Source: Pseudomonadota bacterium
Lineage (GTDB): Bacteria; Desulfobacterota; Desulfovibrionia; Desulfovibrionales; Desulfovibrionaceae
DNA: 64,000 bases
NCBI GenBank assembly: GCA_018822105.1
Contig: JAHJLB010000001.1
Coordinates: 62,001 to 126,000 of the forward strand
Direction: 5' to 3'
The first letter of the stretch is position 1. Each line of letters starts with the position of its first letter. Under the pieces are notes generated by a model. The model saw only the letters and a list, made by a program, of their open reading frames with translations, was not told the DNA's origin and ran no database searches. The position numbers and the translations under genes are program-made. Positions 34,778-42,306 of the stretch are shown here, one piece after another.

Positions 34778-35311
34778 ATGTCGGGCGAGGCGAACATCTA
34801 TCTCATCGGGGCGCGGGCCTGCGGCAAGACGACCCTGGGCCGCAGGCTGGCGGCCAGGCTCAAGCGGCCCTTCGTGGACACGGACCAGCGCATTGCGCTG
34901 AGCACGGGCAAAACCGTGGCCGAAATCGTGGACGCTGGAGGCTGGGAAGCCTTCCGCGCAGCCGAAACCCTGGCCTTGTCCGCCGTGGCGGTGTTCAGCG
35001 GCCAGGTGGTGTCCTGCGGCGGCGGCATGGTGTTGAGCCAGGAGAACCGGGACATGCTGCTGGGCGGCCGGGTGTTCTACCTGCAGGCCTCGGCGGAGCT
35101 TCTGGCCGAGCGGCTGGAGAACTCGCCGGTGCACCACCAGCGGCCCTCGCTCACCGGCGCGGACATCGTGGCGGAGGTGCGCCAGGTGCTGGCCGAGCGT
35201 GAGCCGCTGTACCTGTCCTGCGCGCAGGTGGTGCTGCGGGCGGACCAGCCCCTGGAGGCGCTGGTGGAGCAGGCCCTGGCCGAGGTGGCGCGCCTTGAGG
35301 GGCGCGGCTAG
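34778..35311 (+). CDS. aroK: Shikimate kinase
   Basis: A 177-aa kinase that phosphorylates shikimate at the 3-position. GARACGKTTLGRRLA is the P-loop, DTDQRI supplies the metal/shikimate Asp residues, FRAAET gives the shikimate-binding Arg, and CGGGMVL forms the glycine triplet; RPSL lies in the lid. ATG 34778 is chosen because a GGGGGAG site is 6 nt upstream. The chorismate synthase gene of the same pathway lies 5.9 kb downstream, with the GAK cassette between them on the same strand. Confidence 0.9.
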   Translation: MSGEANIYLIGARACGKTTLGRRLAARLKRPFVDTDQRIALSTGKTVAEIVDAGGWEAFRAAETLALSAVAVFSGQVVSCGGGMVLSQENRDMLLGGRVFYLQASAELLAERLENSPVHHQRPSLTGADIVAEVRQVLAEREPLYLSCAQVVLRADQPLEALVEQALAEVARLEGRG

Positions 35312-35316
35312 CGGCG

Positions 35317-35345
35317 TTGCCAGGGCCGTGCGAATCCCGTAGCAT
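35317..35345 (+). promoter_or_regulatory. Sigma-70-type promoter for the GAK cassette
   Basis: TTGCCA, exactly 17 bp, TAGCAT; the predicted start is about 35352, 32 nt before the first cassette gene. Confidence 0.5.
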
Positions 35346-35383
35346 GGCGCCAGGTTGGAAGGCCGTGGCAGAGGAGGTCGCCC

Positions 35384-35995
35384 ATGGGGTCGTGGAAGAC
35401 GGAAGCTGAGCTGGACGAAGTCGGCCTGCCGGGGCTGTTGCGGGAGCTGGCCAGCGCCCTGGAGACCGGCCTGGCTGGCGGCGGCCTTGACGGGATGCCG
35501 GTGCGCGACCTGCATAAGCTGGTGCTGGTGGCGGAGCGCCGCAAAGGCGGGCTGCGCGTGAAGATCAAGGCCAAGCGCGCCGGGGAGGTCCTGGTGCCCG
35601 CGGCGGCCCTGGCCGGGCCTGAGCCTGCGGCCGCCGCAAGGCCAAGGGACAGGGACAAGGCCCTGGACGGCCGCGACAAGTACCGCCAGCTCAAGAAGGG
35701 CCTGCAGACGGAGTACAAGGCCTTGCAGGCCTCCGCGCGCGAGGGGCGGCTGCCCGCGGCCGAGGCGCTGGAGAGTTTTCTCGGCCTTGCGGAGCTCATG
35801 GGACAGGCCAGGCAGCCCGTCAGCGGAGCGGCCCTGGCCGAGATGGCCCGGGCCGGAGCGGCGTTTTGGAGCGACTGCCAGGCCCTGCGCCAGGCCTATG
35901 CCGCGCGCGACGCGGCGGCCCTGGCCGCAGTGCTGGAGCGCCTGGCCCGGCGCAAATCCGCCTGCCACGCGCAGTTCCGCCAGGAGGGGCGATGA
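35384..35995 (+). CDS. XXXCH-domain protein, GAK system
   Basis: A 203-aa soluble, mostly helical protein. The C-terminal motif RKSACHAQF is the Cys-His signature of the XXXCH domain family known from GAK cassettes, and the neighbours confirm the context. Residues 45-65 form a short basic beta-like segment, and a low-complexity Ala/Pro linker follows. The Cys-His pair might bind metal or be modified; the function is unknown. It overlaps the next gene by 4 nt (ATGA). Confidence 0.75.
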   Translation: MGSWKTEAELDEVGLPGLLRELASALETGLAGGGLDGMPVRDLHKLVLVAERRKGGLRVKIKAKRAGEVLVPAAALAGPEPAAAARPRDRDKALDGRDKYRQLKKGLQTEYKALQASAREGRLPAAEALESFLGLAELMGQARQPVSGAALAEMARAGAAFWSDCQALRQAYAARDAAALAAVLERLARRKSACHAQFRQEGR

Positions 35996-37152
35996 CGCAT
36001 ACGGAGGACGGCGGCGAGTGCTGCGCGCCCATGGACGGCAGCTCCCTGTGCCCGGAGGCCACCGAGGCCGACGAGCGGCTCTTCGCGGCCATCACCAGCA
36101 CGGGCCTGGACGAGGCGGCGCGGGCGCGCGTGGTGACGCCCGCCGTGGTCCAGCCGGCGCAGGAGGCCGTGCTGGCCGTGCACTGGCACCCGGAGTTCGT
36201 GCCCATGGACCTCATCCGCAGGCGCATCGAGGCCAGCTACCCGGCCATGCGCACCCGGCTCATCATCCCCACCCAGCACAACGAGCTCATGGAATACGGG
36301 CCGTACAGCGGGGTGGAGGTGGACTGCTACTCGCGCGGGTTCAACCAGAAGGTCCAGATCCTGCTGCATTTCCGGACCGAACGCCTGGCCGAGGCCAGCG
36401 CGCTGAAGAGCATGCTCGCGCACACCCTGAGCTACCGCTCCAGCCAGCTCTTCGACTACCTGCGCGCCGTCACCGGCGAGGACGAGGCCATTTTGTCCGC
36501 CGCAGCGCGGGAGACGGGCGCCGAGGAGGAGATCGTGGCCCTGGCGCGCGTCCTCTGCCGCAAGCTCTCGGCCCTGGTGGAGAAGCAGCGCGACAGCCTG
36601 GCGCAGGACGCCTTCAAGAACAAGCTGGTGCGCAATTTCGTGGACGGCCACCGGCCGCTGCTCGGCGACCGCCTGGTGAACCGCGTCCAGGTCTTTCTCA
36701 AGGCCGTGAAGCAGATGGTCAAGGCCCAGTTTCCGCTGACCTATTTCTACCGCACCACGGAGTTCATCGAGGAGGCGCGGGCCCTGGGCGGCGGGGTGGT
36801 CATCCCGCACCCGGAGCAGTTCTGGCCCATCCTGCTGGCCGAGTACGACGTGGACGGCTACGAGGTCTGGAACCCGCAGTCCCAGCGCTATACGGAGTTC
36901 CTCATCAACGTGCTGTACGAGAAGAACCGGCGCAAGGCCGCGGGCGAGCGGCGCATGCTGGTGTTCATGGGCGACGACACGCACATGGGCGAAAAGACCC
37001 TGCCGGCGGCCAACGGCAACTCGTGCAAGACCCGGCGCGAAATCGGCCTGCAGCCCGCCTGGGACGACATCTCCATCGGCAAGAAGCTCATCATTGCGGA
37101 CATGGACAGGGTGCGGGTCATCGAGGAATACGCGGCGCGGCTTGACGGCTAG
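35992..37152 (+). CDS. PHP-like metal-dependent hydrolase, GAK cassette
   Basis: A 386-aa protein. A PHP-type metal site can be read: HWHPE (His64, His66), TQHN (His96), a His at 126, IPHPEQFWP (His273), and MGDDTHMG (His331), similar to the G-x-D-x-H ending of PHP phosphoesterases. This suggests a phosphoesterase or similar hydrolase. SYRSSQLFDYLRAVTG and a central helical region have no motif that I know. AGGAGGGG precedes the ATG. In this cassette it is the obvious candidate to reverse a phosphorylation. The family assignment is by eye. Confidence 0.6.
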   Translation: MTHTEDGGECCAPMDGSSLCPEATEADERLFAAITSTGLDEAARARVVTPAVVQPAQEAVLAVHWHPEFVPMDLIRRRIEASYPAMRTRLIIPTQHNELMEYGPYSGVEVDCYSRGFNQKVQILLHFRTERLAEASALKSMLAHTLSYRSSQLFDYLRAVTGEDEAILSAAARETGAEEEIVALARVLCRKLSALVEKQRDSLAQDAFKNKLVRNFVDGHRPLLGDRLVNRVQVFLKAVKQMVKAQFPLTYFYRTTEFIEEARALGGGVVIPHPEQFWPILLAEYDVDGYEVWNPQSQRYTEFLINVLYEKNRRKAAGERRMLVFMGDDTHMGEKTLPAANGNSCKTRREIGLQPAWDDISIGKKLIIADMDRVRVIEEYAARLDG

Positions 37153-37173
37153 CGCCTGCCGGGAGGTTTGATC

Positions 37174-37446
37174 ATGGGCCACGATCAGAGATTTGTCTTC
37201 GAATCCGTGCAGGACGCCGCGAGCATCCGCAAATACCTGGAGGCCGTCATGGAGGGCCTGGACAAGGGCCGGCTGGTGGTGGCCACGGGGACCGAGGAGT
37301 TCGTGCTGGAGCCTTCCGGGCTTCTGTCCTTCACGGTGAAGGCGCGGCGCCGGGGCGGCGAGGGGCGGCTGTCCCTGGCCATCAACTGGAAGTGCCCGGA
37401 CGAGGACGCCCCGAAGGCCGGCGAGACGCTGCGCATCAAGGCCTAG
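37174..37446 (+). CDS. Amphi-Trp domain protein, GAK cassette
   Basis: A 90-aa protein with one amphi-Trp domain: the N-terminal QDAASIRKYLEAVMEGLDKG helix, a Gly-rich beta segment, and the closing strand LSLAINWK with the characteristic Trp. The function of the domain is unknown. ATG 37174 is chosen because GGGAGG is 7 nt upstream; TTG 37168 overlaps the spacer. It may be the small scaffold or substrate that the kinases and ligase of the cassette act on; that is inference. Confidence 0.75.
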   Translation: MGHDQRFVFESVQDAASIRKYLEAVMEGLDKGRLVVATGTEEFVLEPSGLLSFTVKARRRGGEGRLSLAINWKCPDEDAPKAGETLRIKA

Positions 37447-37452
37447 GCAGCG

Positions 37453-39102
37453 ATGAAAGCCCTGGAGGGACTTGAGGAGAATTTCCGCTTCCTCGTGCTG
37501 GAGGTGACCAGCCAGGTGAGCGAGACCCGCGCCTTCGTGTCCGCGCCGACCCACGCGGGCTACGACAAGGTCGTCTCGCGCGACGACTACATCGACAACC
37601 TCAAGAACATCGTGGAGGAGAAGTGCTTCTCCAGGATCCACACGGCCCGCGGGCTGTCCAAGCGCGACATCGACCGCATCCGGGGCCTGCAGATCATCTC
37701 CGGCAACCTGGAGCGCATCGCCGACTATTGCGTGAACATCGCCGGGCAGATGCGCTACCTGCACGACAAGAACATGCTCATCCGCAATGACCCCGGGCCG
37801 CTGTTCGACATCATCGAAGAGAGCCTGTCGCGCATCCTGGAGGTGCGCTCCCGGGCGGAGGTGGCCGGGGCCCTGGGCATCTGCCGCGCGGAGTTCGAGC
37901 TGGACCGGCTGTACAAGGACACCTTCGACCGGCTCATGAACGAGCTGCGGCACGGCCGCGAGGTGGAGAACTGCATCACGGCCATCTTCATCTTCCGCTA
38001 CCTGGAGCGCATCGGGGATTCGCTGCTGAACATCGGCGAGGCGCTGCTGTTCTCGGTCATCGGCGAGAAGATCAAGATCGAGCAGTTCCAGGCCCTGCAG
38101 CAGAACCTCACGCAAAGCGGCTTCGAGGGCGACGTCTCGGACATCGACTTCCGCTCCATCTGGGGCACGCGCTCCGGCTGCCGCATCGGCCGGGTGAGCC
38201 CCAGGGACGCGGCCCCGGACCCGGCCCAGAGCGGCATCTTCAAGGAAGGCAACCTGAAGAAGATCCGCCGCGAGCGCGAATGCATCGAGCTCTGGGCGCG
38301 GGTCTCGCCCGGCACCGGCCCGCGCATCTTCAGCTACCACGAGGACGAGGAGAACGCCTCCATGCTCGTGGAGTTTTTGTCCGGCTGCACCTGGAACGAG
38401 GTGGTGCTCACCGCGGACTGGGACGTGCTGGAGGACGCCATCTTCGTCTTTGAGCAGACCGTGGGCGACATCTGGCGCGCCACCCTGGAGCGCGGCCCCG
38501 TGCCCGCCGCCTTCATGGCCCAGCTGGACGGGCGGCTGGCCGCGGTGCGCCACGTGCACCCGGACTTCTTCCGCAAGGCGCGCCGCCTGGGCGGGGTGGG
38601 CCTGCTCTCCACCGAGGAGCTCATCGAGCGCTGCCGGGCCATCGAATCCGGCCTCTCTGCGCCCATGACCGTGCTTTTGCACGGGGATTTCAACGCCAAC
38701 AACATCGTCTACGACCATGCCGCCCCGCGCATGCACTATGTGGACCTGCACCGTTCGCACCGGGGCGACTGGCTGGAGGACGTGAGCGTGTTCCTGGTGT
38801 CCTTCTTCCGCATGCCCATTTTCGAGCCGGCCCTGCGCGGCCGCATCAACCACATGATCGCCTCCTTCCACGACCATGCCCAGGCCTTCGCCGACGACAT
38901 CGGCGACAGCGCCTGGCAGGTCCGGCTGGCCCTGGGGCTGGTCCGCTCCCTGCTCACGTCCACGCGGTTCGAGCTGAACTACGACTTCGCCCGGGAGATG
39001 TCCCTGCGCGCCCACTACCTCATGGAGGGCCTGGAGGAGCACAGGGCGGGCGGCGCGCCCTGGGAGGAGTATCGTCTGCCCAGGCCCGTGCTGTTCACTT
39101 GA
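37453..39102 (+). CDS. PhoU-domain/aminoglycoside-phosphotransferase-like kinase fusion
   Basis: A 549-aa two-domain protein. Residues 1-215 are PhoU-like, with the paired motifs GNLERIADYCVNIAGQM and RYLERIGDSLLNIGEAL that bind metal clusters in PhoU. Residues about 260-549 are an APH/choline-kinase-like fold with LLHGDFNANNIVY (His410, Asp412, Asn417) and VDLHRSHRGDW (Asp431 for Mg-ATP). The kinase therefore looks active, acting on a small molecule, and may be controlled by phosphate or metal through PhoU. There is no Pst transporter next to it. It sits inside the GAK cassette. Confidence 0.8.
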   Translation: MKALEGLEENFRFLVLEVTSQVSETRAFVSAPTHAGYDKVVSRDDYIDNLKNIVEEKCFSRIHTARGLSKRDIDRIRGLQIISGNLERIADYCVNIAGQMRYLHDKNMLIRNDPGPLFDIIEESLSRILEVRSRAEVAGALGICRAEFELDRLYKDTFDRLMNELRHGREVENCITAIFIFRYLERIGDSLLNIGEALLFSVIGEKIKIEQFQALQQNLTQSGFEGDVSDIDFRSIWGTRSGCRIGRVSPRDAAPDPAQSGIFKEGNLKKIRRERECIELWARVSPGTGPRIFSYHEDEENASMLVEFLSGCTWNEVVLTADWDVLEDAIFVFEQTVGDIWRATLERGPVPAAFMAQLDGRLAAVRHVHPDFFRKARRLGGVGLLSTEELIERCRAIESGLSAPMTVLLHGDFNANNIVYDHAAPRMHYVDLHRSHRGDWLEDVSVFLVSFFRMPIFEPALRGRINHMIASFHDHAQAFADDIGDSAWQVRLALGLVRSLLTSTRFELNYDFAREMSLRAHYLMEGLEEHRAGGAPWEEYRLPRPVLFT

Positions 39103-39113
39103 GGGGGCCGGGG

Positions 39114-40061
39114 ATGCGCATCGCAGTTGTGGGCATACCGGGGGGCTGGTCCTCGGAGGCGCTGGCGGACGCCGCAGCCGGGGCAACCGGGGAGCGGCTG
39201 CTGCTGGACCTGGGCTCCGCGCGCCTGGAGCTGGCCGCGGACGGGGCGGGGGGCGGCGTGCTCTGCGCCCGCCCCGGCCTGCCCGCCGTGGACCTCTGCC
39301 AGATGGACGCCGTGCTCATCAAGAAGGCCGCGCCCCAGTACTCGCCGGACATGCTCGACCGTCTGGAGCTGTTGCGCTTTGTGGCCGGGCGCGGGGTGCC
39401 GTGCTTTTCCGACCCTTCGCGGATCCTGCGCCTGGTGGACCGCCTGGCCTGCTCCGTGACCCTGTCCCTGGCCGGGCTGCCCCTGCCGCCCACCACGGTC
39501 ACCGAGGATTTGGCCTGCGCCCTGGACGCGGTGCGGTCCTATGGCCGCGCCATCCTGAAGCCCCTGTACACGTCCAAGGCGCGCGGCATGGTCCTGCTGG
39601 ACATGGCCCAGGCCGGGCCGGAGGCCGCGGCCGTGGTGCTGGAGCGCTTCCAGGCCGTGAACCGGGTCCTGTACATCCAGCAGGCCCTGGACCTGCGCGG
39701 CCAGGACCTGGGCGTGTGCTTCCTGGGCGGCGAGTACCTGGGCACCTACGCCCGGCGCAAGCAGGCCGGCCCGTCCTCCGGGGCGGTGGGCGCGGCCTGG
39801 AGCACCAGCACGGCGAGCGGCGGCCGCTACGCCGCCTTTGACCCGCCCGCGGAGATCATCGCCCTGGCCGACCGCGCCCGGCAGCCCTTTGGCCTGGACT
39901 TCACCTGCGTGGACGTGGCCCTCACCCAGAGCGGCCCCTACGTCTTCGAGGTCTCGGCCTTTGGCGGGTTCCGGGGGCTCAGGGAGGCGCGCGGCCTGGA
40001 TGTGGCCGGGCTGTTCACGGCCCACGCCCTGCGCCGCCTGCGGCAGGGGCCGCAGGCGTGA
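39114..40061 (+). CDS. ATP-grasp enzyme, GAK system
   Basis: A 315-aa RimK-like ATP-grasp protein. The N-terminus MRIAVVGIPGGWSSEAL forms the preATP-grasp fold; GRAILKPLYTSKARGMVLLD holds the ATP-binding Lys; YVFEVSAFGGFRGL is the terminal metal/nucleotide segment. Such enzymes join an amine to a carboxylate through an acyl phosphate, often on peptides. GAGGGGG lies upstream of ATG 39114. Its stop overlaps the GTG of the HprK-like gene. Substrates are unknown. Confidence 0.82.
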   Translation: MRIAVVGIPGGWSSEALADAAAGATGERLLLDLGSARLELAADGAGGGVLCARPGLPAVDLCQMDAVLIKKAAPQYSPDMLDRLELLRFVAGRGVPCFSDPSRILRLVDRLACSVTLSLAGLPLPPTTVTEDLACALDAVRSYGRAILKPLYTSKARGMVLLDMAQAGPEAAAVVLERFQAVNRVLYIQQALDLRGQDLGVCFLGGEYLGTYARRKQAGPSSGAVGAAWSTSTASGGRYAAFDPPAEIIALADRARQPFGLDFTCVDVALTQSGPYVFEVSAFGGFRGLREARGLDVAGLFTAHALRRLRQGPQA

Positions 40062-41197
40062 GCGCCCCGAGCCTGGCGACCCTGGCGCAGGGCCTGTCCG
40101 CGCGCTTTCCGGTGCGCTTTGGCCTGCGGCTGCGCATCGAGGAGCTGACGCTTCGCCTGCGCAGCAACTCCGCCGCGGTGTTCGAGGATCTGCGCGGCTA
40201 TTTCACGGGATTCGTGCAGGCCGGGGACTGCGGCCCGGCGGACCTGGAATTTCTGCTGCTTGAGGCGCCCCAGCAGGAGCCCCCCGTGGACCTCGCGGTC
40301 AAGGCCCACGCGCCGGGCAAGCGGGCGGACAAGGAGCGCTTCGCCGACTTTCCCGGCGCAAACGGGGAGGAAAACGGGGACGGAGGCGGGCGCGTGGTGC
40401 GCAAGCAGGCCACGGGCATGCTCTTTCTCTTCGGCGCGGGCCGGAACCTCGCTGTGGGCCCCTGCGCGGCCAACCGCAACCAGCTGGTGAACTTCATCTG
40501 CGCGCGCTACATGGAGCGGCGTCTGGCCGCGGGCTGGATGCTCGGCCATGCCGCCGGGGTGGCCCGGCCGGTCTCCCGCGGGGGCAGGGCCCTGGCCCTG
40601 TGCGGGTTCGCCGGGCTGGGCAAGTCCACCCTGGCCCTGCACCTGCTCACGCGCGGCCTGGATTTTCTGAGCAACGACAGGGTGCTGGTGGAGCCCGCCG
40701 GGCCCGGGCGCGGGCCGGTGCTGCACGGCATCCCCAAGCATCCCCGGCTCAATCCCGGCACGGCCCTGGGCAACCCGGCCCTGGCCCCACTGCTGATGGG
40801 GGTGCTGCCCGAGGCCGCCCGGCGGGCCTATGCGGGCCTGGGCCCCGAGGCCCTGCGCGCGGTGGAGGACAAGTTCGACGCGTCCATCGACGCCTGCTTC
40901 GGACCCGGACGGTTCCGCCTGGCCGCGCCCCTGGCCGGGGTGGTGGTGCTGAACTGGCGGCAGGGGGGCGGCGCTGTGCTGCCCCGCCGGGTCCATCTGC
41001 CCCAGCGCCCGGACCTGCTGGAGGCCCTGCGCAAGCCGCCGGGCCTGTTCTATCTGCCCCAGGCCCTGGCTGCGGGCGCGCGGCTCACCCCGGAGCAGTG
41101 CCTGGAGGCCCTAGACGGCGTGCCGGCCCTGGAGCTGGCCGGGGGCGTGGATTTCGAGGCCGGGGCTGCGGCCTGCGAGGCCTTTCTGGGCGCGTGA
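40058..41197 (+). CDS. HprK-related kinase B, GAK system
   Basis: A 379-aa protein starting at GTG in a GTGA overlap with the ATP-grasp gene. The C-terminal half has the Walker A loop GFAGLGKSTLA (183-190 core) and SNDR (205-208), the HPr kinase/phosphorylase pattern, but the N-terminal HPrK domain is absent; instead it carries an unrelated domain (about 1-160). HprK-like kinases phosphorylate a serine on a small protein, so a small partner such as the amphi-Trp protein is plausible; that is inference. Confidence 0.8.
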   Translation: MSAPSLATLAQGLSARFPVRFGLRLRIEELTLRLRSNSAAVFEDLRGYFTGFVQAGDCGPADLEFLLLEAPQQEPPVDLAVKAHAPGKRADKERFADFPGANGEENGDGGGRVVRKQATGMLFLFGAGRNLAVGPCAANRNQLVNFICARYMERRLAAGWMLGHAAGVARPVSRGGRALALCGFAGLGKSTLALHLLTRGLDFLSNDRVLVEPAGPGRGPVLHGIPKHPRLNPGTALGNPALAPLLMGVLPEAARRAYAGLGPEALRAVEDKFDASIDACFGPGRFRLAAPLAGVVVLNWRQGGGAVLPRRVHLPQRPDLLEALRKPPGLFYLPQALAAGARLTPEQCLEALDGVPALELAGGVDFEAGAAACEAFLGA

Positions 41198-41227
41198 CGC
41201 GCCCGCAATATACAAGGACGGTATCTT

Positions 41228-42286
41228 ATGAGCGGCAACACCTTCGGCACCCTGTTCAAGCTGACCACCTTCGGCGAATCCCACGGCCCGGCCCTTGGCG
41301 GCGTGGTGGACGGCTGCCCCCCGGGCCTGGCCCTCTCCGAGGCCGTGATCCAGGCCGAGCTGGACCGCCGCAAGCCCGGCCAGGGCGGCGCTGCCACCAC
41401 GGCGCGCCAGGAGGCCGACGCCGTGCGCCTGCTCTCCGGCGTGTTCGAGGGGCTGACCACGGGCACGCCCATCGGCTTTGTCATCGAAAACGAGGACCAG
41501 CGCTCGCGCGACTATTCCAAGATCAAGGACGTGTACCGCCCGGGCCACGCGGACCTGACCTTTGACGCCAAGTTCGGCCTGCGCGACTACCGGGGCGGCG
41601 GGCGCTCCTCAGGACGGGAGACCGTGTCGCGCGTGGCCGGCGGGGCCATCGCCCAGGAGCTGCTCGGCGCGCTGGGCGTTCACGTCCAGGCGGCCACCGT
41701 GGAGCTGGGCGGCATTCCGGCCACCCTGCGCGATTTCGGCGGGGCGCTCCTGCGGCCCTTCTTCAGCGTGGACCCGCATGTGGTGGCGGCCTGGGAGGAC
41801 CGGGTGCTCCAGGTCAAGGCCGGCGGCGACACCCTGGGCGGCGTGGTGGAGCTGCGCGCCACGGGCGTGCCCGCGGGCCTGGGCGAGCCGGTGTTCGACA
41901 AGCTGGACGCGCGCCTGGCCTACGCCCTCATGGGCGTGGGCGCGGTGAAGGCCGTGGAGATCGGCGCGGGCTGCGCGGCCGCGTGCCGGCTCGGCAGCGA
42001 GAACAACGACGCCATGACCCCGGAGGGATTCAGCTCCAACCACGCCGGGGGCATCCTGGGCGGGATCTCAAGCGGCCAGGAGCTCGTCGCGCGGGTCTAC
42101 GTCAAGCCCATTCCGTCCATCGCCCGCGAGCAGCAGACCGTGAACCGCCAGGGCGAGGCCGTGCGCCTGAGCATCGGCGGCAGGCACGACATCTGCGCCA
42201 TCCCGCGCATCGTGCCGGTCCTGAAGGCCATGGTCATGCTGACCCTGGCGGATTTCGTGCTGTTGCAGCGCAGGCTGGGGCGGTAG
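41228..42286 (+). CDS. aroC: Chorismate synthase
   Basis: A 352-aa enzyme making chorismate from EPSP with reduced FMN. GESHGPALGGVVDGCPPGL, RPGHADLTFDAKFGLRDYRG and GGGRSSGRETVSRVAGGAIA are diagnostic signatures, and SSNHAGGILGGISSGQ and RHDICAIPR follow. An AAGGACGG site lies upstream. It is 30 nt behind the HprK-like gene and may be transcribed with the GAK cassette and aroK. Confidence 0.96.
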   Translation: MSGNTFGTLFKLTTFGESHGPALGGVVDGCPPGLALSEAVIQAELDRRKPGQGGAATTARQEADAVRLLSGVFEGLTTGTPIGFVIENEDQRSRDYSKIKDVYRPGHADLTFDAKFGLRDYRGGGRSSGRETVSRVAGGAIAQELLGALGVHVQAATVELGGIPATLRDFGGALLRPFFSVDPHVVAAWEDRVLQVKAGGDTLGGVVELRATGVPAGLGEPVFDKLDARLAYALMGVGAVKAVEIGAGCAAACRLGSENNDAMTPEGFSSNHAGGILGGISSGQELVARVYVKPIPSIAREQQTVNRQGEAVRLSIGGRHDICAIPRIVPVLKAMVMLTLADFVLLQRRLGR

Positions 42287-42306
42287 GGATAGGCTTCAGT
42301 CAGGGC

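Noticed and set aside
35896-39186. Very long minus-strand open frame opposite the GAK cassette
   Set aside because: It mirrors the plus-strand codons of several genes, is low-complexity and shows no motifs; a GC-rich artefact. The same holds for the long minus frames opposite metK, nuoM, fapA and the GH17-GT2 gene.
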